This document shows, piece after piece, positions 1 through 8,956 of a stretch of DNA of 64,000 bases. How positions within the stretch are numbered: the stretch's first letter is position 1; the number at the start of each line of letters is the position of its first letter. The DNA is taken from the NCBI GenBank assembly GCA_034432755.1, contig DAOUBQ010000015.1, positions 27,385-91,384 of the forward strand, given 5' to 3'. A program made the translations under genes and the position numbers. The notes beneath the pieces were generated by a model. It searched no databases. It was given only the letters and a program-made list of their open reading frames with translations, and was not told the origin of the DNA. The stretch is from UBA5195 sp034432755. GTDB lineage: Bacteria > Chloroflexota > Anaerolineae > Anaerolineales > Villigracilaceae.

Positions 1-942
1 TTGGCCCCCAAGGGGCTAAAGGCGGGGGTGGAGAATGTGATGATTGTGGCAGGCGGAATTGAGGGCCTGAACTTGCTTGGCCAGGTGTACCTGGAGCCGG
101 GCGATGTGGTGTTGGTGGAATCGCCCACGTTTGTTCATGCTGTGCAGGTCTTTAAGATGTTTGAGGCGCGCTGCGTGGCCTGCGAAACGGATGATAACGG
201 TCTGGTGTTGGAGGATGTGGAGGCGAAAATCAGGCAGTTTGCGCCGAAGATGGTTTATGTTATCCCCACTTTCCAGAATCCGTCTGGGCGCACGATGAGC
301 CTGGAGCGCCGGCGGGCGCTGGCGGCGTTGGGCAGCGGCTTCGATGTGGTCATCCTGGAGGATGACCCGTATTGCGAGATGCGTTACAGCGGGCAGGCCT
401 TGCCGCCGGTTAAGTATTTCGATGAAACCGGGCATACCATTTTTGCCAACAGTTTCTCCAAGATTTTCTCGCCGGGTTCGCGCCTGGGATATGTGTTTGC
501 CGATGAACCGGTCATCCAAAAACTGTATGAGGCGAAAATGGCGACCAACTCGCATACCAACGTGGTGACGCAGTTGTTGTGCGCTGAATTTTTTAACCGG
601 GGGCTGTTTGAGCCGCACCTGCAACGGATTCGGGACATTCACCGCGAGCGCCGGGATGTGATGATGGAATGTATCGGGTGGATGCTGCCGGGGGATGTGA
701 AGTTTGTTTATCCTGATGGGGGTTTGTTTACCTGGGTTGAATTGCCAGAATTGGTTGATACGACGGCTATGTTGGGGCAGGCGATGGCGCAGAAGGTGGC
801 TTATATGCCGGGGCGCGAGTTTTTTGTGGAAGGACAGCCGATTCGGAACAATTGTATGCGGCTGAGTTTTGGCGGTTTGGCGCCCGAAAGGATTCGGGTG
901 GGCATGGAGCGGCTGGCCGGGGTGATTCGGGCGCGGGGGTAG
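1..942 (+). CDS. PLP-dependent aminotransferase, fold type I (5' truncated by window edge)
   Basis: The visible part runs from about the substrate-binding region to the C-terminus of a class I/II aminotransferase. The internal-aldimine lysine is K154 in the motif SFSKIF. QNPSG (about residues 92-96) and the EDDPY motif (120-124) bind the cofactor, and NCMRLSF lies near the C-terminus. The frame is open to base 1 and roughly 90-100 N-terminal residues are missing compared with whole family members, so the TTG at base 1 should not be taken as the start. The closest subgroup I recognise is the MocR/LysN-type (2-aminoadipate or multi-substrate) aminotransferases, but the substrate cannot be read from the sequence. 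It is followed by a strong hairpin. Confidence 0.9.
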   Translation: MAPKGLKAGVENVMIVAGGIEGLNLLGQVYLEPGDVVLVESPTFVHAVQVFKMFEARCVACETDDNGLVLEDVEAKIRQFAPKMVYVIPTFQNPSGRTMSLERRRALAALGSGFDVVILEDDPYCEMRYSGQALPPVKYFDETGHTIFANSFSKIFSPGSRLGYVFADEPVIQKLYEAKMATNSHTNVVTQLLCAEFFNRGLFEPHLQRIRDIHRERRDVMMECIGWMLPGDVKFVYPDGGLFTWVELPELVDTTAMLGQAMAQKVAYMPGREFFVEGQPIRNNCMRLSFGGLAPERIRVGMERLAGVIRARG

Positions 943-946
943 GGTG

Positions 947-983
947 AAAAAACTTCCGAAGTCTTTTATGACTTCGGAAGTGT
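947..983 (-). terminator. Intrinsic terminator between convergent aminotransferase and pdhC genes
   Basis: A perfect 12-bp stem (ACTTCCGAAGTC at 952-963 with GACTTCGGAAGT at 970-981) has a 6-nt loop. Read on the minus strand it is followed by a run of six T, which is the proper layout for terminating pdhC. On the plus strand the tail is only GTGGTTTGG, so termination of the aminotransferase there would be weaker. Confidence 0.8.
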
Positions 984-995
984 GGTTTGGTGCTT

Positions 996-2249
996 TTATA
1001 CCAGCATTCGCACCGGCTCTTCGAGATACTTTGCCAATGCCTGCATGAACTGGGCCGCTTCAGCCCCGTCGCTGACGCGGTGGTCTACTGAGAGGGTGGC
1101 TTTCATGCGCCAGCCGATTTTAATTTGGCCGTTTTCGACCACTGGTATTTCTTTGGCCGAAGCAATGGCCAAAATGGCCGCTTCAGGCGGATTGATGATG
1201 GCGATAAATTCTTCGACATCGTACATGCCCAGGTTGGAGGTGGAAAAGGTTGAGCCATCTACATCTTCGGGCTTCACCTTGCCCTCGCGGGCGCGCCCGG
1301 CCATGGCCTTGATTTCGCTCGAAATGACGCGCAGGGTCTTGTGGTCGGTGTCTTTGACGACGACTGTCATCAGCCCGCCAGGCACGGTGACGGCTACGCC
1401 GACATTGACCTGCCCCTTGCGGATGATTTTATCGCTCTGCAAGGTGGCATTCAGGTTGGGGAATTCGCGCAAGGCCAGCGCAACCGCTTTGACGATGAAA
1501 TCATTGACCGAGAGTTTTTCGCCATCTGGCAGGTAGCCGTTCAACTGCTTGCGCAACTCCATCAGTGCTTCCATCTTGTATTCATGGGTCACATAGAAGT
1601 GCGGGATGGTGGTCTTCGATTCGACCAGGCGGCGGCCAATGGCCTGGCGCAGTTTCGTGGTCTGAATGGATTCATCAGCGACCGGTATCACTGGTGGTTG
1701 GTCACTGGCCGCCGGAGAAGCAGCTGGTTCATGGACGGCTGACGGCTGAACACTGCTCACTGCTGGCTGATTGCTGAGAGCGGCTTCAATATCTCGCCGC
1801 ACAATGCGCCCGCCGGGGCCGGTGCCGACGACTGCACCGAGATCCACGCCCCGGTCGCGGGCGATTTTCTTGGCGAGGGGAGAAGCTTTCAGGATTTCCG
1901 ATTTTGGATTTTCGATTTTTGATTGGTTATTCGGTTGGGCAGTTTCGGCGATTGCCGGTTTCTGCTCACTGGTCACTGATGACTGATGACTGGATACGGA
2001 TACTTGCTCCCCTTCTGCTCCAATGACCGCAATCGGGTCATTGACGGGGACGCTGGTGCCGGGGTCTACCAGGTGTTGAAGTATGACGCCGCTGAAGTGC
2101 GATTCGACTTCGACGGTGGCTTTGTCGGTTTCGATTTCGGCCAGCACGTCGCCTTTGTTGATTTTCTCGCCGACTTGACGCACCCAGCGGACGAGCACGC
2201 CCTCGGCCATGTCGAAGCCGAGTTTGGGCATATTGATAATTTCGGCCAT
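996..2249 (-). CDS. pdhC: 2-oxoacid dehydrogenase complex E2 component (dihydrolipoamide acyltransferase)
   Basis: E2 core enzyme that moves the acyl group from lipoyl-lysine to CoA. An N-terminal lipoyl domain (residues 1-78) carries the lipoylated lysine K43 in ETDKATVE. A peripheral-subunit binding domain spans about 121-158, and the catalytic domain (about 190-417) ends with the active-site HRVSDG motif (H390, D394). Its ATG overlaps the stop of the E1-beta gene by one base, so the two are translationally coupled. The two linkers (about residues 83-120 and 159-188) are unusual: they are encoded by genomic word repeats rather than the usual Ala/Pro-rich sequence. Acetyl versus branched-chain specificity is not resolved. 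No E3 gene is in the window. Confidence 0.93.
   Translation of the reverse strand: MAEIINMPKLGFDMAEGVLVRWVRQVGEKINKGDVLAEIETDKATVEVESHFSGVILQHLVDPGTSVPVNDPIAVIGAEGEQVSVSSHQSSVTSEQKPAIAETAQPNNQSKIENPKSEILKASPLAKKIARDRGVDLGAVVGTGPGGRIVRRDIEAALSNQPAVSSVQPSAVHEPAASPAASDQPPVIPVADESIQTTKLRQAIGRRLVESKTTIPHFYVTHEYKMEALMELRKQLNGYLPDGEKLSVNDFIVKAVALALREFPNLNATLQSDKIIRKGQVNVGVAVTVPGGLMTVVVKDTDHKTLRVISSEIKAMAGRAREGKVKPEDVDGSTFSTSNLGMYDVEEFIAIINPPEAAILAIASAKEIPVVENGQIKIGWRMKATLSVDHRVSDGAEAAQFMQALAKYLEEPVRMLV
1738..2000. repeat. Word repeats (CACTGAT/GATTTTC types) inside the pdhC linkers
   Basis: Two patches inside pdhC (about 1738-1780 and 1890-2000) consist of degenerate short repeats such as CACTGCTCACTG, CACTGATGACTGATGACTG and a CGATTTTGGATTTTCGATTTT motif. 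The first type is the same unit found between genes at 3236-3318, 17850-17882 and 30573-30665. In frame they encode the low-complexity Ser/Gln/Lys-rich interdomain linkers of E2. Confidence 0.7.
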
Positions 2250-3223
2250 TATTTCAACACCTCCTTGACCGCCGCCACAATATCGGGGACTTGCGGCAGG
2301 GCGGCTTGTTCGAGCGCACGGTTGTAGGGCAGCGGCACTTCTTTCTGCGCCACACGCAGGATGGGTGCATCCACATAATCAAAGGCTTCTTCGTAAATGC
2401 GGCTGACCACTTCGGCGCCCACGCCGTAAGACTTCCAGCCTTCTTCAACGAAGACGGCGCGGTTGGTCTTTTTGAAAGACTGAAGCACCGGCTCCATATC
2501 GAGCGGGCGCAGGGTGCGCAGGTCAACAATTTCGGCTTCGACACCCTGTTTGGCGAGTTCGTCAGCAGCCTTCATCGAGAGTTCCAGTCCCTTACAATAG
2601 GTGACGATGGTTACGTCTTTGCCAGGGCGTTGGATTTTCGATTTGCCAATCGGTTCGAGGTATTCGCCCTCCGGCACTTCGCCGCGCACCTGGTACATAG
2701 TGGCGTGTTCAATGAATAGCACCGGGTCGTTCGAGCGGATGGCGCTCTTCAGAAGCCCTTTGGCGTCCGCCGGGGTGCCGGGGCTGACCACTACCAGGCC
2801 GGGGAAGTGTGCAAAGACCGCGTCTGGCGTCTGGGAGTGCGTTGCGCCAAGTTGACGCCCGCCGCCGCCCACCGCGCGAATGACCAGCGGAACCTGAAAC
2901 TGCCCGCCGAACATATAGCGTAGTTTGGGGGCTTGGTTGACGACGTAATCCATCGCTGAAAAAGCAAAGTTGATCGTCATTAACTCAGCAACCGGGCGCT
3001 GCCCCACCATTGCCGCGCCAATTGCGCCGCCCAGGATGGCGTTTTCGGCAATCGGGGTGTCTTTAACGCGCTCGGGTCCGTATTTATCATAAAAACCTTT
3101 GGTGACGGCATACGTGCCGCCCCATACCCCGACTTCCTCGCCCATGATGAAGACTGCCGGGTCGCGGTCCATTTCTTCCATCAGCGCTTGCGAGATTGCC
3201 TCGCGCATCGTAATTCTTGCCAT
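2249..3223 (-). CDS. pdhB: 2-oxoacid dehydrogenase E1 component, beta subunit
   Basis: Transketolase-like beta subunit (324 aa, normal length) of the thiamine-diphosphate E1 heterotetramer. The N-terminus (TMREAISQALMEEM) is followed by the GEEVGVWGGTYAVTKG segment typical of this subunit, and the C-terminal transketolase domain contains EEGWKSYGVGAEV. The start ATG at 3223 is preceded by GGAG at good spacing. It lies between E1-alpha (upstream, 91-bp gap filled with word repeats) and E2 (1-bp overlap) and forms an operon with them. The product oxidatively decarboxylates a 2-oxoacid, most likely pyruvate, onto lipoyl-E2. Confidence 0.94.
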   Translation of the reverse strand: MARITMREAISQALMEEMDRDPAVFIMGEEVGVWGGTYAVTKGFYDKYGPERVKDTPIAENAILGGAIGAAMVGQRPVAELMTINFAFSAMDYVVNQAPKLRYMFGGQFQVPLVIRAVGGGGRQLGATHSQTPDAVFAHFPGLVVVSPGTPADAKGLLKSAIRSNDPVLFIEHATMYQVRGEVPEGEYLEPIGKSKIQRPGKDVTIVTYCKGLELSMKAADELAKQGVEAEIVDLRTLRPLDMEPVLQSFKKTNRAVFVEEGWKSYGVGAEVVSRIYEEAFDYVDAPILRVAQKEVPLPYNRALEQAALPQVPDIVAAVKEVLK

Positions 3224-3235
3224 AATGTCTCCAAT

Positions 3236-3318
3236 TTTCAGTCAGCGGTTATCAGTTATCAGTAGCCAGTTGTGCAAACAAACTGATTGCTGACCACTGA
3301 TTATTGATAACTGGTTAT
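3236..3318. repeat. Intergenic word-repeat cluster (TCAGT/ACTGATT type)
   Basis: The E1-alpha/E1-beta gap is filled by degenerate repeats such as CAGTCAGCGGTTATCAGTTATCAG and CTGACCACTGATTATTG. They recur throughout the window and contain no ORF. Confidence 0.65.
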
Positions 3319-4271
3319 TTCGCGTAAATATCTTTGAATAACTCTTCTATGCCCGGTTCGGGGCTGGCTTCGGCGAATTCGACCGCTTTGTCGGTTTCGG
3401 CCTGGGCCTGGTCATCGAGAGCATCCAGATCGGCTTCGGTGGCGATTTTTTCCTTCAGCAGGTAGGCGCGGAAAATACCAATCGGGTCGTTTTCCTGCCA
3501 CTTCTTCACTTCTTCCTGCTGGCGATAACGTTCGGGGTCGCCCATCGAGTGGCCGCGGAAGCGGTAGGTCACAATTTCGAGCAGGTACGGATGACTCGTC
3601 TCGCGGATGTATTTCATCGCTTCCTGGCTGGCTTCGTACACTTTCATCACGTCCATGCCATCCACGCGAGCGTTTTTCATGCCGTAGCCTTCCGCCTTTT
3701 GGCGAATTTCATCCACCGCCGAAGCGCGTTCCACGGCCGTTCCCATGCCATATTGGTTGTTTTCGCACACCCACAGCACGCGCAAATTCCAGGTTTTGGC
3801 GAGGTTTAAGGCTTCGTGGAAGTAGCCGATGTTGGTTGCGCCGTCGCCAAACATACAGATGGTAATGTTGTCGTTGCCGGCATATTGGTCGCCCAAGGCC
3901 AGACCGGCAGCAATGGGCAGGTGTCCGCCGACAATGGCGTGTCCGCCCCACATGTTCTTTTCTACGGATGCCATGTGCATTGAGCCGCCCTTGCCTTTCG
4001 ACATGCCCGTAATTTTGCCGAGCAGTTCGGCCATGACTTCGTTGGCCGAAATGCCACAGTTGAGGGCCACGCCGTGGTCGCGGTAGGCGGTGATAACCCG
4101 GTCGCGCGGTTCACGGGCCGCAATCAGCCCGGTGGAAACTGCCTCCTGGCCGATATAGAGGTGCATGAATCCGCCGATTTTGCCGGCCTGGTACAGTTCT
4201 GCGCCGCGTTCCTCCACACGCCGAATCAAAACCATCTCATAATACATTTGCAGCAATTTTTCTTTGTTCAT
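3315..4271 (-). CDS. pdhA: 2-oxoacid dehydrogenase E1 component, alpha subunit
   Basis: Alpha subunit of the E1 decarboxylase. The ThDP motif begins with GDGATNIG and ends about 30 residues later at ENNQYGMGT. The phosphorylation-loop-like region YRFRGHSMGDPERYR is typical of E1-alpha. A longer frame reaches 4340, but the ATG at 4271 (MNKEKLLQMY) has GGAG seven to nine bases upstream and matches the family's start, giving 318 aa. It is the first gene of the E1-alpha, E1-beta, E2 operon. The STOP lies just beyond a word-repeat cluster shared with E1-beta's leader. Confidence 0.94.
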   Translation of the reverse strand: MNKEKLLQMYYEMVLIRRVEERGAELYQAGKIGGFMHLYIGQEAVSTGLIAAREPRDRVITAYRDHGVALNCGISANEVMAELLGKITGMSKGKGGSMHMASVEKNMWGGHAIVGGHLPIAAGLALGDQYAGNDNITICMFGDGATNIGYFHEALNLAKTWNLRVLWVCENNQYGMGTAVERASAVDEIRQKAEGYGMKNARVDGMDVMKVYEASQEAMKYIRETSHPYLLEIVTYRFRGHSMGDPERYRQQEEVKKWQENDPIGIFRAYLLKEKIATEADLDALDDQAQAETDKAVEFAEASPEPGIEELFKDIYAK

Positions 4272-4466
4272 TGGGTCTCCAATAATCAAGATGATGACAT
4301 AAAAACAACCGGGAGCGGTCCCCGGCAGGAAGGCATTCATATTTTGTGTACGGGGGTATGCAACATATTTATATCTTTTTTCTCTTAAATTTTCCAGAGT
4401 GCAATAACCCCAAAGGGGTGATTTTGATACGCTTTGAGAGTGATGTTTATCACACGCGCTGGCGGC

Positions 4467-5819
4467 TTATCCTTTGGGTTCGGAGGGGTTTGCGCCATTG
4501 GTGCGGATGTTGATGGTTTTCTTGAGGATGTCGAACCAGAAGGGTGCGCCCTGGGCGGCGGCGATGCCGCTGACGAGCAGGCCGAATAATTTAATCAGGA
4601 TACCGGTCAGGTCGTTGGGCGCTGGGGCGTTGATAATCGGGTAGCATTGGCGGCCCACCTTCAGCCCGTAGTAATCAATGGTTGATTTTGGCAGCAGGGT
4701 GCATCTTTTTTGCGAACCGTCCATCATCGAAACGCTGCCGCTGCTATCGGTCGGAAGCGGGGTTCCGAACCAGCCAATGGGAACGTTGAGGGTGGTGAAC
4801 TGTAACTGAAGCGCGGCCACTTGTTCGGAGGTCATTGGGCCGAGACCGTTCTGGTTCTCCTGTGCAAAGGCCTCAGCCTGTGCCACCAGTGCCTGGCGCA
4901 CGACGGGTTCGCGCCACAGGGTTTGGGTCAGCGCCAGGGTATCGGCGTTCAGTACGATGGCTACCGCAACCCCAATGACCAGCGACATTTTCTGAGCATG
5001 GCGTTTGTACCAGCCGCTCAATCGTTCGGTGCCGTTGTCGAACCAGGTTTCCACGCTTTCGCGCGCAGCCGCGAGCGCGTTTTCGCTTTTTCCAATGCCA
5101 AGCATCAGGCTTTCGAGGGCTTGTTTTAGCTGCGGGTTGGTGGCGCTCAAAACGGCAATTCCTTCCTGAATTTGCTCAAAAGCAGAGGGTTCTTGTTCTG
5201 TGGCGGTTTGCCTGCGTTCGGATTGTATTCCGGCCAGAATTTTATCTACATCTTGAGCGGTCACTTCCACCCGCTGGAAGGTCTGCTCAACTGCCTCTTG
5301 CAAATTTGGATGGATATTGGCGAGATGTTCCATTTCCATTTTTACGTTTGCGATTGCATTTTCGAGCGCGGTTTCGCCAAAGGGGGTGTTTAGTGCTTTG
5401 CGCGCGGCAGCCAGCACCAGCCGAAATTGTGCCTCGGCGCGGGCTTTTTCGTCTTTTTTGAGGGTTGCGATGATGGGGCGTAGTTTTTGCATCTCCTGCT
5501 GCAAAATGGATGTTTTTTTGCCGGCGTGTATCAGAATGTCGAACAGGGCCAGCGAGAATAGGCGCGATGGAATGTATGAAGGCCGCCGCAGGTTGGCCTG
5601 GTCGTCGCCTGTGTGCAGTGATTGAATTAAGGGGTGTTCATAGAACTGGTCGGCCAGGGCTGGGTCAGCGAGAAAGTTGCGGATGTGCGCCTCAAGCATT
5701 TTGGAGCGCCAGCGCAGCCGCGCGCCCAGCCACTCTTGAATGTACATGACGCCGATGCTCAGTACCAGCCAGGCAAAAATCAGGCTGATGAAAATTTCGA
5801 GGATGGTGAGCAGGGACAT
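4467..5819 (-). CDS. Conserved membrane protein with N- and C-terminal membrane anchors
   Basis: Function unknown. I placed the start at the ATG at 5819, which has AGGAGG upstream, not at the open frame's limit (6047). The 450-aa product begins with a hydrophobic segment (TILEIFISLIFAWLVLSIGV). It continues as a long helical, Glu/Ala-rich region (about 130-290), then a second membrane segment (MSLVIGVAVAIVLNADTLAL) and a third near the C-terminus (LIKLFGLLVSGIAAAQGAPFWFDILKK). The AIVLNADTLALTQTLW segment is a motif I associate with widespread uncharacterised bacterial membrane proteins. Its neighbours do not suggest a role. A small hairpin (ACCCC/GGGGT) at 4406-4420 lies just past its stop. 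Confidence 0.75.
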   Translation of the reverse strand: MSLLTILEIFISLIFAWLVLSIGVMYIQEWLGARLRWRSKMLEAHIRNFLADPALADQFYEHPLIQSLHTGDDQANLRRPSYIPSRLFSLALFDILIHAGKKTSILQQEMQKLRPIIATLKKDEKARAEAQFRLVLAAARKALNTPFGETALENAIANVKMEMEHLANIHPNLQEAVEQTFQRVEVTAQDVDKILAGIQSERRQTATEQEPSAFEQIQEGIAVLSATNPQLKQALESLMLGIGKSENALAAARESVETWFDNGTERLSGWYKRHAQKMSLVIGVAVAIVLNADTLALTQTLWREPVVRQALVAQAEAFAQENQNGLGPMTSEQVAALQLQFTTLNVPIGWFGTPLPTDSSGSVSMMDGSQKRCTLLPKSTIDYYGLKVGRQCYPIINAPAPNDLTGILIKLFGLLVSGIAAAQGAPFWFDILKKTINIRTNGANPSEPKG

Positions 5820-5848
5820 GGAGCCTCCTATTTTGAATCGTGCTGAAT

Positions 5849-6586
5849 TTACGATACATGAGAAGCCAGCAGGGCTGGAATTTCTGCCAGTCTTTCGATA
5901 ATTGCATCGGGCGGGATAGGGCCGGGCGTTTGGTTTCGAGCGCGGCGTTTTATCCAGATGGCAAACATTCCCAGCATTTTTGAGCCGCTCACATCGGCAT
6001 CCAGCCGGTCGCCGACCATGGCTGCCTGGTCGGGCATGTAGCCCCAATGCGCCAGGGCCAGTTCGAAGATGCGCGGGTGCGGTTTGCGGTACGAACAGGC
6101 GGCGGAGGTCAGCACGAAGTCGAAGTATTGCTCAATATCGAATTTTTCTACCAGCTGAAACACATCGCGGTTATCTCCGGCATTGGAGACCAACCCCAGG
6201 CGATAGCCGGCGGATTGCAGTTCGGCCAGGGTGGAGGTGGCGTCGGCCTCAAGCAGCCAGTTCTGCTGGGTGATGGCGTAGAAGTCGTCCAGCGCGGTGC
6301 GTAAGGTGGCTTGTGGCACGTCAGGATGTCCTTTGTGGGCCAATAATTGCCCCAGAACCACGGTGGTGCTTAGCTCAAACAGGTGGCGGTCACGGTCCAT
6401 GTAATACTCGTCCAGTTTTTGGCGGAATTCGGCCCCGAATGATTGGTGATCAATCGAAAGTCCACTGGCGCGGAGCGAATCGGCCAGCGCTTGCCCGGCG
6501 CGCTCGAAAACGGGCGGCCAGGGGTTGGGGGAATACATCAGGGTATCGCCGAGGTCGAAAAGAACGGCCTGGAGCAAGCGAGGCAT
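5849..6586 (-). CDS. HAD-superfamily hydrolase
   Basis: Haloacid-dehalogenase-fold phosphatase-like protein (245 aa from the ATG at 6586; a longer frame exists but lacks family similarity). Motif I is FDLGDTL near residues 8-15, with the nucleophilic Asp first and Gly-Asp in place of the usual second Asp position, a common HAD variant. Motif II is LVSNAGDN. The motif III lysine lies in SYRKPHPRIFELAL and motif IV is MVGDRLDADVSGSKMLGM. It probably hydrolyses a small phosphorylated metabolite; the substrate is not readable. The stop of the upstream dehydrogenase is 38 bp away, so the two may be co-transcribed. Confidence 0.85.
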   Translation of the reverse strand: MPRLLQAVLFDLGDTLMYSPNPWPPVFERAGQALADSLRASGLSIDHQSFGAEFRQKLDEYYMDRDRHLFELSTTVVLGQLLAHKGHPDVPQATLRTALDDFYAITQQNWLLEADATSTLAELQSAGYRLGLVSNAGDNRDVFQLVEKFDIEQYFDFVLTSAACSYRKPHPRIFELALAHWGYMPDQAAMVGDRLDADVSGSKMLGMFAIWIKRRARNQTPGPIPPDAIIERLAEIPALLASHVS

Positions 6587-6624
6587 AATTTTGGAGTCAA
6601 CCGGTTTGCCAGTTGTAATTTTCT

Positions 6625-7686
6625 TTAGTACCCTCTCTGCCGGTCTACCAGGTTGTAGAGTGTTAATCCGCCCAGGTAGCGCAAGAGGTTTTCGGAGAAT
6701 AGCCGCATGGCGCGTTCGGTGTAGTGTGGACTGCTGCCAGAGATGTGTGGGGTGACGATGACGTTGGGCATTCCCCAAAGCGGGCTGGAGGCGGGCAGAG
6801 GTTCTTCGGGGAAGACATCCAGCGCAGCCCCGGCCAATTTTCCGCTCTTCAGGGCGCTGACCAGCGCCGGATGGCTGACTACGCCGCCGCGCGAGACATC
6901 CACCAGGAACGCGCCCGGCTGGAGGGCCTGTAAGATATTCTCGCTGATGAGCTCAGTGGTTTCCAGAGTCAATGGCACGGTGATAATCAGAAAGTGGCAT
7001 TCGCGCGCCATGGAACGGAGTGCTTCGGCGGGGTAGAGTCGGGTGACGAAATCGCCGGTGGGGTCGCCCATCCCCTCGCCGGGGATATAACCGGGGTCGG
7101 AAGGGTGCATCACACTGCGCTTGGTTGCCAGCACGGTAACGCCGAAGGGTCGAAGCAGGCGCGCCACCTGTCTGCCAATGCTGCCGTAGCCGACAATTCC
7201 GACGGTTTTGCCTCGTAACTCGAACGGCAAGAAACGCTCCAAACGGTCTTTGGGCCATTCCGATTTTTTCTGCGAAGCCAGCAAGGCAGGGAGTTTGCGC
7301 CCGAGAGCCAGCATCATGGTCAGGGCATGCTCGGCCACCTGAGAAGCCGCCGCGCCGCTCAAAGTGGTGATGAGCAGCCCATCTTTTTTGAGCAGGGGTT
7401 CGTGCAGGAAGCGGTCAATGCCGGCAAAGTGGAATTGTACCCACTGGAGTGCAGGCATTTGTTCTGGCTTGGGCAGCAGGTGTGAGGTGTACATCACCTC
7501 GGCTCGTGCCAGGGTTTCGGCCGGAACATCGCCCACCGGCAGATGGGTTATGTTGACGCGCGGGGAGATGCCGTGCAGGTGCGTCAACATTTCCTCGCTA
7601 ACGGGGATGGTGATCAGAACTTCAATCGTCGGGGAAGCAGGCATGGGACTTTTCAGCAGGTCAGGTAGGGTGTGATTTCCCGCCAT
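6625..7686 (-). CDS. D-2-hydroxyacid dehydrogenase family protein
   Basis: NAD(P)-dependent D-isomer-specific 2-hydroxyacid dehydrogenase. A Rossmann motif GIVGYGSIG lies in the middle. The catalytic Arg is in VDVSRGGVV, the Glu in ALDVFPEEPLP and the His in TPHISGSSPHYTERA. A short insert around the YIPGEGMGDPTGDF segment follows the nucleotide-binding motif and is typical of the glyoxylate/hydroxypyruvate reductase-like branch. The start is ambiguous: ATG at 7686 is chosen, a GTG lies at 7695, and neither has a good ribosome-binding site. The exact substrate is unknown. Confidence 0.88.
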   Translation of the reverse strand: MAGNHTLPDLLKSPMPASPTIEVLITIPVSEEMLTHLHGISPRVNITHLPVGDVPAETLARAEVMYTSHLLPKPEQMPALQWVQFHFAGIDRFLHEPLLKKDGLLITTLSGAAASQVAEHALTMMLALGRKLPALLASQKKSEWPKDRLERFLPFELRGKTVGIVGYGSIGRQVARLLRPFGVTVLATKRSVMHPSDPGYIPGEGMGDPTGDFVTRLYPAEALRSMARECHFLIITVPLTLETTELISENILQALQPGAFLVDVSRGGVVSHPALVSALKSGKLAGAALDVFPEEPLPASSPLWGMPNVIVTPHISGSSPHYTERAMRLFSENLLRYLGGLTLYNLVDRQRGY

Positions 7687-7760
7687 GTTCAACACTTGAG
7701 GAGCAGTTGGGATGCGCTTTTGGTTGAATTTTACCTTGCCCGGCCCATTCTGTCACAGGG

Positions 7761-7796
7761 CAAAAAGAACCGCCCATCCGGGTTGGAATGAGCGGT
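7761..7796 (-). terminator. Intrinsic terminator after the PspC gene
   Basis: Minus-strand hairpin formed by ACCGCTCATTCC and GGATGGGCGGT (one mismatch/bulge) around a short AACCC loop, followed by a T-rich tail (TTCTTTTTG). It lies 10 bp past the stop of the PspC gene. Confidence 0.6.
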
Positions 7797-7805
7797 GAAA
7801 GCGAG

Positions 7806-8009
7806 TTAGTTGCTGGCCTTGGGGATAATCAGCCAGGCCAATAGATACAGGCCGATGCCCGGCACGCCGCCCGGCAGGAAGGCGATGAAAAAGGCTAGCC
7901 GAAACCAGAAGGCATTAATGCCAAAGAACTCGGCCAATCCACCACACACGCCGGCCAAGATTCGGTTATTGCGCGAACGGCGCAGGGCAGAGCGAGGATT
8001 GATAGTCAT
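7806..8009 (-). CDS. Small PspC-domain membrane protein
   Basis: A 67-aa protein starting at the ATG at 8009 behind a strong GGAGG. It is a single PspC domain: the basic N-terminus LRRSRNNRILAGVCGGLAEFFG, then a membrane hairpin of two hydrophobic segments (FRLAFFIAFLPGG and IGLYLLAWLIIPK). PspC domains occur in phage-shock/envelope stress proteins and as small stand-alone membrane proteins. This copy has no other psp gene nearby and carries its own terminator, so I infer a monocistronic unit with a membrane-stress role that is not demonstrated. Confidence 0.88.
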   Translation of the reverse strand: MTINPRSALRRSRNNRILAGVCGGLAEFFGINAFWFRLAFFIAFLPGGVPGIGLYLLAWLIIPKASN

Positions 8010-8136
8010 GGGGGACCTCCGTAAAATTTTGGGTGCAATGGCTTGCTTTTGCACGAGGCGGGCAGTGTGTAGATATACGGATGTTTTCACGTTTGGTTGT
8101 AAAACGAAGCCGTCTTGGGCTGGCCCCATGCCTGGT

Positions 8137-8907
8137 TTACCCCGCGCCCTTGAGATAAATCCCGGTCGGGTCGAGTTCTTCGCGCAGGATTTGGAGTTCG
8201 CGGGCGGTGACGGGTTCTGTTCCCTTGAGATGCTCTGCTGCCTTCAAATCCCAGCCGGTGTTTTCTCTGGCCATTTCGACGGTTTTGCCGGGGTGCAGGG
8301 CGGTCAGAATCAGTTCACCGTTTTCGTTTGGTTCTAAGAGGCCGATGTCGGTCACGACGGCGAGCGGACCTTTGCCGCGCAGGCCAGCCTGTTCGCGTCT
8401 GCCTGCGCCGTCGAGGTAGCCCGCCGAAGTCAGGAAGTCCACCTTTTCGGGGAAGCGGCGCTTCTGGTGCGGGGTCATCATGTAACAGCGATTGGCCCAG
8501 GCGGCAATTTCTTGTGCGCCGCCAGAGCCGGGCAGCCGCACTTTGGGGTGTTCATAATCTGTGCCGACGATGGTGGCGTTGATGTTGCCGTAGCGGTCAA
8601 TTTGCGCGCCGCCCAGGAAGCCGACATCCACGTTGCCCCGCTGGAGGTAGTTGGCAAAAATATCGTACATGCTGACCACCGAGAGTGCGCCGCTCACCAG
8701 GGTTGGGTCGCCGATAGAGAGTGGCAGGCGGGCTGGTTCCGCGCCGATGACGCCCGCTTCGTAAATCATCACCAGGTTGGGAGCGTGGGTGCGCTTGGCC
8801 AGGTTGCAGGCCAGGTTGGGTTGGCCCACGCCTACAAAGACCACATCGCCATCTTTGAGCAGTCGCGCGGCGTTGACAATCATCAATTCAGCGGAAGAGT
8901 ATTCCAT
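8137..8907 (-). CDS. Class I CoA-transferase, beta subunit (glutaconate/3-oxoacid CoA-transferase-like)
   Basis: GctB/ScoB-like subunit that carries the catalytic glutamate of class I CoA-transferases. The segment VMIYEAGVIGAEP (about residues 47-59) corresponds to the active-site Glu region, and the Gly-rich GSGGAQEIAAWA is the CoA-binding loop of this subunit. The product (256 aa) resembles glutaconate CoA-transferase subunit B more than acetoacetate types. Its A partner is encoded upstream on the same strand, separated by an alpha/beta-hydrolase gene, which is unusual because the subunits are normally adjacent. The substrate is not identifiable from sequence. Confidence 0.88.
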   Translation of the reverse strand: MEYSSAELMIVNAARLLKDGDVVFVGVGQPNLACNLAKRTHAPNLVMIYEAGVIGAEPARLPLSIGDPTLVSGALSVVSMYDIFANYLQRGNVDVGFLGGAQIDRYGNINATIVGTDYEHPKVRLPGSGGAQEIAAWANRCYMMTPHQKRRFPEKVDFLTSAGYLDGAGRREQAGLRGKGPLAVVTDIGLLEPNENGELILTALHPGKTVEMARENTGWDLKAAEHLKGTEPVTARELQILREELDPTGIYLKGAG

Positions 8908-8956
8908 GCGTTTCCTTTCTATTCTGATTGGGATATCTGGTTTTCTGGTTGCGCGG